NCBI GenBank assembly: GCA_002490525.1
Contig: DKUE01000007.1
Location: 75,649-139,648, forward strand
Origin: Ruminococcaceae bacterium UBA7212
GTDB taxonomy: Bacteria > Bacillota > Clostridia > Oscillospirales > Acutalibacteraceae
Reading direction: 5' to 3'
DNA: 64,000 bases
Positions within the stretch are counted from its first letter, which is position 1; each line of letters starts with the position of its first letter. The position numbers and the translations under genes were made by a program. Positions 25,743 to 33,827 of the stretch are shown here, piece by piece. The notes under the pieces are model-generated. The model saw nothing but the letters and a program-made list of their open reading frames with translations, ran no database searches and was not told where the DNA came from.

Positions 25743-26618
25743 TCAGTCCTCAAGCATATTTTTTACGGGGCTTATTTCTTCAAAGTCGGCAAAACCGTAA
25801 AATTCTTTTGCATTTTGATATAAGAATTTCTGTTTGTTTTCCTCTGCGATTTCATTGGATTTCAGTACAAAATCGAAACTCATTTTATAGGTGATTTCCA
25901 CCGTGGTACGCGGGTAATCGCTGCCCCACATCAGCTTCCCGAAGCCGCAGAGCTCTGCCGCTTCGTTTATCGCTTGGACCGCGGACGGATACGGATAAAA
26001 TTCACTGTTGAAAAGCCAGGTGATACCGCCGCTTTCAATATATACATTTTTGTTGCGCGCCAGCCGAATCTGCTCTGTCCAGGCCCGTCTTGTTACCATA
26101 CCGAAATGCCCTACGGCAATTCTTAAATCGGGATACTGCTGTATCATTTCAAGCAGTGCGCCTGTCTGCAAATCCCCGTCCGCCATGTCAATGGAAATGA
26201 ACATATTGCTTTTATCGGCTGCTTCAAAAACCTTGTAATGCTTGGTTAAATCCTGCGTAGGCAGTCTGCCCGCACAAATTTTTATGCCGTCAAAGCCGTT
26301 TGTTTCAAACGGTTTATTTTCTTCATACAGACTGCATATTTTGAATCGCCCCGGGTAGTTTGCTTTTGCAGACAGAAGATAACCGTTCTGATTGCCGTCA
26401 ATCTCTTCCTGTGTGATGACTGCACCGTTTACGCCCGCATAATCCATATTGGAAATGAGCATATCCGCCGTGTTTTCGCCCTTCAGCATAAAGGGGGGCA
26501 TCATTTGGCGGATTTCGCCGCCGAAATTGCTTTTGCCGTTTTTCAGCGCAAAAACAGGCTGTCCGTCAGCCTTTCCGTTTTGTTTTTTCCATAAATGTGC
26601 GTGCGCGTCAATCCTCAT
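25743..26618 (-). CDS. Amidohydrolase-family sugar lactonase (COG3618-like)
   Basis: A 291-residue TIM-barrel amidohydrolase. It starts with RIDAHAHLW (HxH, H6 and H8), has VGHFGM in the middle and WGSDYPRTT near the end, the pattern of the amidohydrolase_2 group that includes L-fucono-1,5-lactonase and L-galactono-lactonase. Position between a fucosidase and two dehydrogenases supports a lactonase of an L-sugar oxidation pathway. The start overlaps the uxaA stop (ATGA). Other hydrolytic roles of this family (for example decarboxylases) are less consistent with the context. Confidence 0.75.
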   Translation of the reverse strand: MRIDAHAHLWKKQNGKADGQPVFALKNGKSNFGGEIRQMMPPFMLKGENTADMLISNMDYAGVNGAVITQEEIDGNQNGYLLSAKANYPGRFKICSLYEENKPFETNGFDGIKICAGRLPTQDLTKHYKVFEAADKSNMFISIDMADGDLQTGALLEMIQQYPDLRIAVGHFGMVTRRAWTEQIRLARNKNVYIESGGITWLFNSEFYPYPSAVQAINEAAELCGFGKLMWGSDYPRTTVEITYKMSFDFVLKSNEIAEENKQKFLYQNAKEFYGFADFEEISPVKNMLED

Positions 26619-27976
26619 AGCGTTACTCCGTCCTTGAATATTGCAATTTCACGGTATTGGTTCCGCTCATTTTTTGTCTCTTTTCCGTTGACGGTTTCCG
26701 TAATGACATCCAAAAGCTTTTGTGCATCATACGTCTGCGCGTCAAAATCAATCCATTGCGCTTTGCTTTCTGCCAGCTTTGTATTTGTGGCGATTTTCAC
26801 CGTCGGCACAGGCGCGCCGAGCGGTGTGCCTCTGCCTGTTGTGAACAGAATCAAATGGCATCCCGCCGCAGTTAAATTGGTTACGGCAACCATATCGTTG
26901 CCCGGACCGTTGAGCAGATTCAAGCCTGCTTTTTCTGCCGTATCGCCGTAATCAAGCACAGCGGTCACGGGCGATTGCCCGCCTTTTTGCACACAGCCGA
27001 GCGATTTTTCCTCAAGAGTTGTAATGCCGCCCGCCTTGTTGCCGGGGGAGGGGTTTTCGCTGACAGGCTGATGATGTGCCGTAAAATATTTTTTGTAACG
27101 GTTTATCAGCGTGACGGTATTGCGGAATACCGTTTTATCCACGCATCTGTTCATCAGAATTTGCTCCGCGCCGAACATTTCGGGCACTTCGGTCAATACT
27201 GCCGTACCACCCATCGCAGTGATTTTATCAGTTATTTTGCCGACAATAGGATTTGCCGTGATGCCCGACAGACCGTCACTGCCGCCGCATTTCAAACCGA
27301 TTTTCAGCTTTGAAATCGGCATATCGGCTCTGGTATCCTGTTCCGCCTGTTTTTGCAGCGCGGTTACAATTTTTACACTGTCGGAAATTTCATCTTTGCA
27401 GTTTTGTGCGTTCAAAAATTTTATTCTTTCACCGTCATATGCCCCGAGTTGCTTTTGAAGTGCTTCTATATTGTTATTCTCACAGCCTAAGCCTAAAACC
27501 AGCACGCCGCCCGCATTGGGATGCTGAATCAGATTACAAAGTATTTTCTGTGTAACCAGCAAATCATCGCCGAGCTGACTGCACCCATAGGGGTGCGTAA
27601 AAGCAAATGCACCTGTTTTTTGTGCAATGCGGTTTGCAATCCCGTTTACACAGCCGACTGTCGGAATAATCCAAATATCATTCCGAATCCCGATATTCCC
27701 GTTTTTTCGCGGATAAACAGTAATTGTAATTGGTTTTTCTTTTGCGAAATTTTGAACGACAGGCGTATATGCATATTCCTTTTCGCCGGATAAAGCCGTT
27801 TGCAGATTATGAGAATGTACATGCTCGCCTGCTTTTATATCCTGTGTTGCAGTACCGATAGGAAAACCGTATTTGATAATCTGTTCGCCGAGGCGGATAT
27901 CCCTGACGGCGTATTTATGTCCGTTTTGCAGATTTACTTTGACATTGTCGTCCGAATGGATTATAACAAAGCCCAT
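26615..27976 (-). CDS. uxaA: Altronate dehydratase
   Basis: A 453-residue protein with an N-terminal SAF domain (HSDDNVKVNLQNGHKYAVRD, GEHVHSHNL) and the large UxaA domain (THPYGCSQLGDD, GLGCENN, LKCGGSDGLSGI, LFTTGRGTPLG). UxaA converts D-altronate to 2-keto-3-deoxy-D-gluconate with an iron-dependent dehydration. It overlaps uxaB by 16 bases and the lactonase by four. Because uxaC (1894-3297) is on the other side of the window, the cell can feed both galacturonate and an L-sugar-derived tagaturonate into this step. Start ATG at 27976 has GAGGC upstream. Confidence 0.9.
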   Translation of the reverse strand: MGFVIIHSDDNVKVNLQNGHKYAVRDIRLGEQIIKYGFPIGTATQDIKAGEHVHSHNLQTALSGEKEYAYTPVVQNFAKEKPITITVYPRKNGNIGIRNDIWIIPTVGCVNGIANRIAQKTGAFAFTHPYGCSQLGDDLLVTQKILCNLIQHPNAGGVLVLGLGCENNNIEALQKQLGAYDGERIKFLNAQNCKDEISDSVKIVTALQKQAEQDTRADMPISKLKIGLKCGGSDGLSGITANPIVGKITDKITAMGGTAVLTEVPEMFGAEQILMNRCVDKTVFRNTVTLINRYKKYFTAHHQPVSENPSPGNKAGGITTLEEKSLGCVQKGGQSPVTAVLDYGDTAEKAGLNLLNGPGNDMVAVTNLTAAGCHLILFTTGRGTPLGAPVPTVKIATNTKLAESKAQWIDFDAQTYDAQKLLDVITETVNGKETKNERNQYREIAIFKDGVTL

Positions 27977-29286
27977 TGTATTGCCTCTCTGATTCCCGAT
28001 GTATGGATTTTATCTATACTCTTTTCAACGAAATCCGACAGTTCGGATAAATCGCATCCCCACAAATTTGTATCGGAAAGAATCGCTTGTGTGCTGTTTT
28101 CTTTTATGCATGTAACTGCTTTTCTGTCATCCTTTATGTCGTTGGTTCTGTAATATTCTATAAGGCACGCAAAAGAAAACACAAGCGGCTTCGGCAAAGT
28201 GCCGTTTTGGTTTTGATACGCCGTAACGGTCGGCAGAACTCTTGCCGCAAACTTGCTGACCGAATTTAAGGCAATGGACTGCCACATATGCTTGATGTAT
28301 GGGTTTGCAAAGCGTTCCAGCACAGCATCCGCAAACTGCCGGTTTTCTTCTGTTTCACCGAGTGTGGGGAGTATATATTCAAAAAGGCAGACATTTAAAA
28401 ATCTGTTTAAATATTCATCCTCCAGGCTTTCTTTCACGGTCTGAATACCGCACAGCAAAGAAGGAAACACAAGTGAGGTGTGCGCGCCGTTGAGAATACG
28501 CACCTTCATTTTTTTATACGGCTGTACATCCTCTGTCCAAATCACATGAAAACCCGCTTTTTTGAGCGGCAGTTCCTCTTCAAAATCTCCCTCGATTACC
28601 CACAGATGATACGGTTCCGCCGTGTCTAACAGCTTATCTGCATACCCGATTTCAGCAAATAATGCATCTGCTTCCGCCTTCGGAAAACCGGTGACAATTC
28701 GGTCCACAAGGGTATTGCAGAATGTGTTTTCCCGAATAATCCAATTGAAAAAATCTTCGCCGAGCTTCCACTGCTGTGCATACCGCAAAACAAACTTTTG
28801 CAGCTCCTTTGCGTTGTTATCAATCAGCTCGCAGGCAAGGATAACGAATCCACCCAGCCCGGACCTAAATCTCGCATACAAAAACTGCGTCAGCTTTGCG
28901 GGAAAGGTGCCTGCGGGTTTGTCCGTATATTTGCAGGCAGGGTCAAAACAAATGCCTGCCTCGGTGGTGTTGGAAAAAATAAAACGCAAATCGGGATTTT
29001 TTGCGAGAGAAATGTATGTGTCAAAATCCCGATAGGGATTGACGGCGCGGCTGACCGCATGTATCTCTGTACGCGAACAGACTTCTCTGCCGTTTTCGAT
29101 GCCGCGCAGATACAGATTGTATTTACAATTCTGTGCCTGCAAAATCTCTACGGTTTCGGAATCGGTCGGGGATACAATGACGATTTTTCCGCTATACAAA
29201 CCGTCTCGGTTCAATTTCTCCACAAAATTATCTGTAAAGCCGCGTAAAAAATTTCCTGTGCCGAACTGTAAAATCGTTTCTTCCAT
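27961..29286 (-). CDS. uxaB: Tagaturonate reductase (altronate oxidoreductase)
   Basis: A 441-residue member of the mannitol-dehydrogenase family. It opens with ILQFGTGNFLRGF, the NAD-binding start of UxaB, and carries FSNTTEAGI, the ACELIDNN loop and KMKVRILNGAHTSL with the catalytic region of long-chain polyol dehydrogenases. UxaB reduces D-tagaturonate to D-altronate with NADH. It is placed directly downstream of the zinc dehydrogenase and upstream of uxaA. The alternative, fructuronate reductase UxuB, has a different N-terminal consensus, so UxaB is preferred. Confidence 0.88.
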   Translation of the reverse strand: MEETILQFGTGNFLRGFTDNFVEKLNRDGLYSGKIVIVSPTDSETVEILQAQNCKYNLYLRGIENGREVCSRTEIHAVSRAVNPYRDFDTYISLAKNPDLRFIFSNTTEAGICFDPACKYTDKPAGTFPAKLTQFLYARFRSGLGGFVILACELIDNNAKELQKFVLRYAQQWKLGEDFFNWIIRENTFCNTLVDRIVTGFPKAEADALFAEIGYADKLLDTAEPYHLWVIEGDFEEELPLKKAGFHVIWTEDVQPYKKMKVRILNGAHTSLVFPSLLCGIQTVKESLEDEYLNRFLNVCLFEYILPTLGETEENRQFADAVLERFANPYIKHMWQSIALNSVSKFAARVLPTVTAYQNQNGTLPKPLVFSFACLIEYYRTNDIKDDRKAVTCIKENSTQAILSDTNLWGCDLSELSDFVEKSIDKIHTSGIREAIQWALL

Positions 29287-29289
29287 AAA

Positions 29290-30315
29290 TTACTCCGCGT
29301 CTGAAAATTTTATCAGCAGTTTCGCAAGGGAACCGTCGTTATGTGCAAGCGCCGAGAAGGCGTCCGCCGTATTTTCGGCATCATAAACAGCGCTGATTAT
29401 TTTTAAAGGATGTACCTTTTCGGATTTTACAAGCGCAATCAATTCCTCGAAATCCTTTGTAAATGCATTGCGACTGCCGAAAATATTCAGCTCTTTTTTC
29501 AGGATTACGGAGTGCACAAAGGTCGTTTCCCGTTTGCCGTTGCCGATTAAGATGATGTTTGCACCGTGTGCCGATTCCTCTATACAGTTCAAAAAGGTTT
29601 CGGGTGCACCGCACGCCTCTACGCAGACGTCAAAACCGTTGCCGTTTGTGAATGCTTCACAAGCCTTGTGCAAATTTGTTTCTTTTACATTTACAATACT
29701 GTCTGCACCGAATTCTTCTGCGAGCGCCAAACGGCTTTTCAGCATATCGGCAATCAGCACTTTCGCCCCCATTGCCTTTGCTTTGAGCAGAGCGAACAGG
29801 CCAATCGGTCCCGCGCCCGTAATGAAGAGTGTATCGCCCGAATGAATCTCGGCACGGGACAGCGCGTGATTGCTGATAGAAAACGGCTCAATCAGTGCAA
29901 GCTCCTGTGCAGTCAGACCTTTGCCGTCAATCAATCTTTCCACAGGCATCGTGATATATTCCTGAAAGCTTCCGTCGCGCTGTACGCCCATGGTTTGATT
30001 GTCATGACAGGCGTTTACAATGCCGCGCTGACAGGCATAGCATGCTCCGCAGTTGAAATAGGGGTTGCAGGTGACAATATCCCCCTTTTTCAGCCCTTTA
30101 TTATTTTCGGGAATTTGTACAATCTGTGCTGAAAATTCGTGCCCGGGGATTCTCGGGTATGTCGTAAACGGCTGATTGCCCGTAAACGATGCCACATCCG
30201 CGCCGCAGATGCCGCAGTACAGCACCCTTAAGAGCGCTTCACCGTCTTTCGGCACGGGCATTTCCTTTTCTATCCGCTTTATTTCATACGGTTTTGTGAT
30301 TTGAATGGCTTTCAT
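29290..30315 (-). CDS. Zinc-dependent medium-chain dehydrogenase, candidate L-galactonate 5-dehydrogenase
   Basis: A 341-residue MDR. The start is the ATG at 30315, preceded by GAGGAAACAGT and overlapping the previous stop. The catalytic zinc site is GICGAD (C37) with GHE (H59, E60). The structural zinc lobe has four cysteines (C89, C92, C95, C103). NAD site ITGAGPIGLFALL. Members of this subgroup oxidise C5 or C2 of polyols and aldonates (threonine, idonate, L-galactonate dehydrogenase LgoD). Linkage to uxaB and uxaA favours L-galactonate to D-tagaturonate. This is inference; L-fuconate or another aldonate remains possible. Confidence 0.75.
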   Translation of the reverse strand: MKAIQITKPYEIKRIEKEMPVPKDGEALLRVLYCGICGADVASFTGNQPFTTYPRIPGHEFSAQIVQIPENNKGLKKGDIVTCNPYFNCGACYACQRGIVNACHDNQTMGVQRDGSFQEYITMPVERLIDGKGLTAQELALIEPFSISNHALSRAEIHSGDTLFITGAGPIGLFALLKAKAMGAKVLIADMLKSRLALAEEFGADSIVNVKETNLHKACEAFTNGNGFDVCVEACGAPETFLNCIEESAHGANIILIGNGKRETTFVHSVILKKELNIFGSRNAFTKDFEELIALVKSEKVHPLKIISAVYDAENTADAFSALAHNDGSLAKLLIKFSDAE

Positions 30316-31532
30316 ACTGTTTCCTCGTCTATATAGTTTGGATTCCAAATGACCGCTGTTTTCAGCGGCGCACCTTTGGAATAGATTTTGTTTTCATAAG
30401 CGGCAATCGGATTTTTGGTGAATTCATCTTTATCTATCAGCTCAACGAGTTCATCAAAATTGCTTTCACACAAAATTTCAATCGCCTGTTCCATATGCTT
30501 TTGCGTGAAATTGATGGAGGCCAAAATGACCTGATTTTTAAATCCAAACGGCATGGTATGGTATGTAACTGTCGGTCCGAGTGAAAAGCTGTTGTAGATG
30601 CCGTTGCAGCCCAGCACACCGTGTGCAAAGGCAATTCTGCTTTCCGACTCTGTACCTGACGTGCCGACAAAAACCGTTGCTGTGCCGCCGAGTCGGTTCG
30701 TTATATTCCGTGCGATTTCGCCTTCGGTCAAATCTGCCGTTGACAGATAATCGGCACGCAAATTCGTTCGGACAAATTTCGCTTTTTCGCTGTTTTCACG
30801 GCTTCTTGCGGCAAACAGAATTTTTGCATTTTTATGATTCCGTCGGATTTGGTCACCGATAAACAGCCCCGTTGTACCCAATCCGAAAATCACCGTTCGG
30901 TCAAAGGTGCTGTCATAAGCAAGCTTTTTTGTGGATTCTGTGTCACAGCCGCGCTTTGCGGTCTCCACTCTGAAATTTTGCGCAATACCGATATCGCACA
31001 TGCGCTCATGCTGAAAAATTGCACAGGCATACGGGTCCGAAAATACCAGCCTTTTTGCCAAAGACAGCGGTAATTTTTGCAGCCCCGTATATGCGCCCGG
31101 CAGATGTAACAGCATGTCGGGATGAAAATATCCCTTATCGCAGAAAATTCCGTCGGCGCCGTCACAGCCGTATTCAAAATAGCTTTCGTCTTCGGTAAAT
31201 CTTGTAGGGTCACAGCTGTCGCCGCCGCGAATCAGCACGATGGCAAAGCGATTTTCGCTCGGCACCCATACAACGCCCTCATGCCCGTTAATCAGTCGGC
31301 TTTCACCTGCGGGAAATTTTTGGCTGAGTGCACACTGCCTGCCCATTTGCATCAGTGCAAAGTCGGTGCCGCAAAAGCCGCAGAATACAGGCACAGCCTC
31401 TACGCCCGTTTTTTTCTCTTCGCCCCGCAGTCTTTGACGGGGCGGATTGATTAAATTTATCTCGCCGTATTGCAACGGCGTTTTTTCATCATTTACAAAG
31501 TAGGTTGCATTCGTTTTCAAATGTATATTCAT
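30312..31532 (-). CDS. Glucose-dehydrogenase-like MDR, candidate L-fucose/L-galactose 1-dehydrogenase
   Basis: A 406-residue MDR that differs from its neighbour. The zinc motif FCGFCGTD (C51, C54) and NGHEGVVW (H84, E85) are present. The structural zinc lobe is replaced by a loop with a single cysteine. YGCDGADGIFCDKGYFHPD corresponds to the EAGIHKMDGFMREWW region of archaeal-type glucose dehydrogenases, and FGLGTTGLFIG is the nucleotide site. These enzymes oxidise C1 of an aldose to the lactone. Followed by the lactonase gene it would start an oxidative aldose pathway. Sugar specificity is inferred from the fucosidase nearby. Weak AAAGG directly before the ATG. Confidence 0.65.
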   Translation of the reverse strand: MNIHLKTNATYFVNDEKTPLQYGEINLINPPRQRLRGEEKKTGVEAVPVFCGFCGTDFALMQMGRQCALSQKFPAGESRLINGHEGVVWVPSENRFAIVLIRGGDSCDPTRFTEDESYFEYGCDGADGIFCDKGYFHPDMLLHLPGAYTGLQKLPLSLAKRLVFSDPYACAIFQHERMCDIGIAQNFRVETAKRGCDTESTKKLAYDSTFDRTVIFGLGTTGLFIGDQIRRNHKNAKILFAARSRENSEKAKFVRTNLRADYLSTADLTEGEIARNITNRLGGTATVFVGTSGTESESRIAFAHGVLGCNGIYNSFSLGPTVTYHTMPFGFKNQVILASINFTQKHMEQAIEILCESNFDELVELIDKDEFTKNPIAAYENKIYSKGAPLKTAVIWNPNYIDEETV

Positions 31533-31535
31533 CCT

Positions 31536-32591
31536 TTAAAATTCAGCAATTTCGATATGCACGTTATTATTTCGGTCGAGTGTTAACACCGTGCCGCCGA
31601 GACAGTCAAAATCGAAATAGCAGTTATAAGAGCTTTTTGTCATGTAGCCGAGCTTCACACCCGCATATTCGGTAATAAAGTTGTTGTTATGGTCGTGACC
31701 TGCAAACATGTGCGTCCCGCTGTTTTCTTTAAATATGTTGAAGAAACCGTCGTTTACCTTGGCGGTGTAGGTACCTTCGCGGCGGTCTCCCATTTCGAAA
31801 CCGCTTTCAAGCTGTGTGTATTCCGGAACGGAGACATGCATAAATGCCATGTTGGGGACAGATTTGCCGCTTGTTTCCCGGATGCCGCTGACAGCCCATT
31901 TATACCATGCAATCTGGTTCGTGTTTACGCCGCCGTCTGTGATTTGTCCGTCCACAACGCGGAACTGCCCGTCATCGAGCAGAAACAGAGAATAAACGGG
32001 CACGGAATTTCTGTTTAAGTTTACAATATAATTGCCCATGCCGTTCATACCCGCAGGGCCGCTTTTGAACAGGCAATGCGCGCTTGCCTCATAAATTTCG
32101 GCAAGCTTTGCTTTATCGGCTCTGCCCTCGTAGTCGTGATTGCCGAATACAGGCGCCCACGGGATTTCAAACTTCTCCATAAAGTCGCAGAACTGCTGTG
32201 TACAGATGTCGTTCCATGCGGTCAAAACCGTATCTCCGCCGACAATAATCAAGTCGGGATTGACTTCATTGATGAGCTGTTTCAGTTGGATTTCGCTCAT
32301 ACCGTCCAAAATGAAATTGATGCCCAGGAAGGCGGCAAATGTGCCGTGGTTGCGAATGTGCACATCCGTCAGGCACAGAATCTTAAACTCTTCATTGCCG
32401 ATTTCAAGATTTTGCGCATATTCGGGCGTATATGTATCCTCTGCGCTCCATTCGTCACAGACTGCAACACCCTTTTGCTCTTTCAATGCAACGGAAGCGA
32501 ACACGGCATTGCAAATACTGACCGTCACCGCCAACACAACCAGTATACTGAAAATCACCTTTACGGGTTTTTTGCTGAAAAACACTTTCAT
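31536..32591 (-). CDS. Membrane-anchored metallophosphoesterase (operon A, first gene)
   Basis: A 351-residue protein starting at the ATG at 32591 with AGAGGTAACAGT upstream. The N-terminus is a signal anchor (VKVIFSILVVLAVTVSICNAV), so the enzyme is extracytoplasmic. Motifs: LTDVHIRN, VGGDTVLT, VFGNHDYEG, MHVSVPEY and AGHDHNNN, all metal ligands present. It is the first gene of the ten-gene operon. It resembles the enzymes at 19376 and 38993 in length and architecture, including the FxxPWAPVFGNHD wording shared with 38993, so they arose by duplication. Likely removes a phosphoester from the glycan or a nucleotide; substrate not known. Confidence 0.88.
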   Translation of the reverse strand: MKVFFSKKPVKVIFSILVVLAVTVSICNAVFASVALKEQKGVAVCDEWSAEDTYTPEYAQNLEIGNEEFKILCLTDVHIRNHGTFAAFLGINFILDGMSEIQLKQLINEVNPDLIIVGGDTVLTAWNDICTQQFCDFMEKFEIPWAPVFGNHDYEGRADKAKLAEIYEASAHCLFKSGPAGMNGMGNYIVNLNRNSVPVYSLFLLDDGQFRVVDGQITDGGVNTNQIAWYKWAVSGIRETSGKSVPNMAFMHVSVPEYTQLESGFEMGDRREGTYTAKVNDGFFNIFKENSGTHMFAGHDHNNNFITEYAGVKLGYMTKSSYNCYFDFDCLGGTVLTLDRNNNVHIEIAEF

Positions 32592-32617
32592 ACTGTTACC
32601 TCTTACTTTCGAAAAAT

Positions 32618-32646
32618 TTGACAATATCATATTTTGATTATATAAT
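32618..32646 (+). promoter_or_regulatory. Consensus promoter of the first AraC gene
   Basis: TTGACA (32618-32623), a 17-nt spacer and TATAAT (32641-32646) on the plus strand, a perfect sigma-A match. Its -10 overlaps the -10 of the divergent operon A promoter by two bases. The regulon element at 32668-32694 falls at about +15 to +41 of this transcript, a position suited to autorepression. Confidence 0.75.
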
Positions 32647-32694
32647 GAAAACCACGGAAATGCTTGCGAAAATCAACCAAAAAATTTAGAAATC
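32637..32694 (-). promoter_or_regulatory. Regulon promoter A (ten-gene operon)
   Basis: On the minus strand a TATAAT -10 (32637-32642), no usable -35, and a 27-bp element at 32668-32694 whose near edge is 25 nt upstream of the -10. On the coding strand the element begins GATTTCTAAA and ends GGTTGATTTTC. A second partial copy (TGGATTTTATGGTT) adjoins it upstream (about 32696-32709). The same element and spacing occur at 44794, 44876, 53663 and 58609. Confidence 0.75.
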
Positions 32695-32732
32695 TAACCA
32701 TAAAATCCAATGCGGTCACTTTTCAACTTATC

Positions 32733-32790
32733 GCTCTCGCAGGGCGACAGCCCTACTTCACGCTCTGCATCCGAAATGGCACCGCAATCC
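32733..32790. repeat. Dispersed repeat in the leader of the first AraC gene
   Basis: GCTCTCGCAGGGCGACAGCC followed by CTACTTCACGCTCTGC resembles the GGACAGCC.../GTAGGG repeats at 9883-9930. It lies in the untranslated leader of the AraC gene, making that leader about 200 nt long. Confidence 0.5.
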
Positions 32791-32857
32791 GCGCCCTTTG
32801 GGTCGAAAATCGTGTTCGTACGTGTCGGTTATGATTACCGTAACGGAGGTGCTTTCC

Positions 32858-33706
32858 TTGAAATCCACGGAACTCGGTGTATTAAAAAAATCGGAAGTTT
32901 ATTTTTCTTCACCGTCGCAAACCGCCAAAAAATTATACTATTATCCCGTCAGTGCAGGGCATTTTTACTGTGTGAAAAATTATCATCTGATTCGGGAAAA
33001 TTATAACAGTCTTTTGATTACACACATTATTGACGGCACATTTACGTTTGTGAAGGACGGAAAGCACATCACTGCGCGTGCGGGGGATACGGTGATTCTG
33101 GACTGTTACAAGCCCCACGAATACTATACGAACGACAGCTTTGAATCGATATGGATACACTTTGGCGGTGCAAACAGCCTCGAGATGTTTCAGGAAATCG
33201 AAAAAGCAGAGGGCAGTCTGATAAAATGCCGCGATATACATCATGTGCAGAAACTGCTTTTTCGCATATATGACAGCATCAGTGGTGTGAATCCGCCCTC
33301 GGAATTTAATATGTCTTTGGATATTTACAAGCTGTTTGCGGAGCTTTTGAATCCGCAGAGCATCAAGAGCAAGGGTGAAGACGATTACGAGGACAGTATA
33401 CAGGAAATCAAAAATTACATTGCCGAAAATTTGAACGAAAAACTGACCGTACAAAATCTTGCGGATAAAACACTGATGAGTATTTCTCATTTTTCAAGAG
33501 TTTTCAAACAGCAAACCGGTTTTTCGCCCTATGAATATGTTTTGCTGACGCGGTTGAATAAAGCAAAATATCTGCTGCAAAAGACGGAAATGACAGTCGC
33601 CTCTATTGCCTATGAAACAGGCTTTAACAGCGAATCCAATTTTATTTGCTTTTTTACGGAAAATGAGGGGATTTCGCCGGGAAAATTCCGAAAACTGAAA
33701 TTTTAA
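32858..33706 (+). CDS. AraC-family regulator 1
   Basis: A 282-residue activator with an N-terminal cupin-type sensor (SAGHFYCVKNYH, GTFTFVKDGKHITARAGDTVILD, CYKPHEYYTNDSFESIWIHF) and a C-terminal pair of HTH motifs (LTVQNLADKTLMSISHFSRV, AKYLLQKTEMTVASIAYETG, NSESNFICFF). Start TTG 32858 is preferred over an upstream ATG (32831): it has GGAGGT seven bases upstream, and it makes the first 12 residues line up exactly with those of the paralogue at 53739 (GVLKKS versus GVLIKS). A perfect promoter is 200 nt upstream and a terminator follows at once. Its probable targets are the promoters that share the 27-bp element. Confidence 0.9.
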   Translation: MKSTELGVLKKSEVYFSSPSQTAKKLYYYPVSAGHFYCVKNYHLIRENYNSLLITHIIDGTFTFVKDGKHITARAGDTVILDCYKPHEYYTNDSFESIWIHFGGANSLEMFQEIEKAEGSLIKCRDIHHVQKLLFRIYDSISGVNPPSEFNMSLDIYKLFAELLNPQSIKSKGEDDYEDSIQEIKNYIAENLNEKLTVQNLADKTLMSISHFSRVFKQQTGFSPYEYVLLTRLNKAKYLLQKTEMTVASIAYETGFNSESNFICFFTENEGISPGKFRKLKF

Positions 33707-33720
33707 AACAAATTATTAAA

Positions 33721-33774
33721 AAAAAGCAGAATTCCGAAAGAATGTGATACTATTTCGTAAGAATTCTGCTTTTT
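33721..33774 (+). terminator. Terminator of the first AraC gene
   Basis: AAAAAGCAGAATTC (33721-33734) pairs with GAATTCTGCTTTTT (33761-33774), with an inner CGAAA/TTTCG helix. The stem ends in a T-run. Confidence 0.75.
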
Positions 33775-33787
33775 ATTTTGCTATGAT
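33730..33787 (+). promoter_or_regulatory. Possible regulon promoter F (GH95-like gene)
   Basis: An extended -10 TGCTATGAT (33779-33787) has a weak version of the 27-bp element at 33730-33756, again exactly 25 nt upstream. AATTCCGAAAG and the closing ATTTC agree with the copy at 44876; the middle does not. It overlaps the terminator hairpin of the AraC gene. Confidence 0.35.
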
Positions 33788-33827
33788 TGAATTAAAATGC
33801 GGTTACTTTTTGATGCGGAGGCGTGAA

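Noticed and set aside
27961..29286. Fructuronate reductase (UxuB) for the mannitol-dehydrogenase-family gene
   Set aside because: The N-terminal FGTGNFLRGF and the neighbouring UxaA fit UxaB better than UxuB.
32710..33006. A separate plus-strand ORF at the start of the AraC gene
   Set aside because: It overlaps the AraC gene in another frame, has no family features and contains the dispersed repeat.
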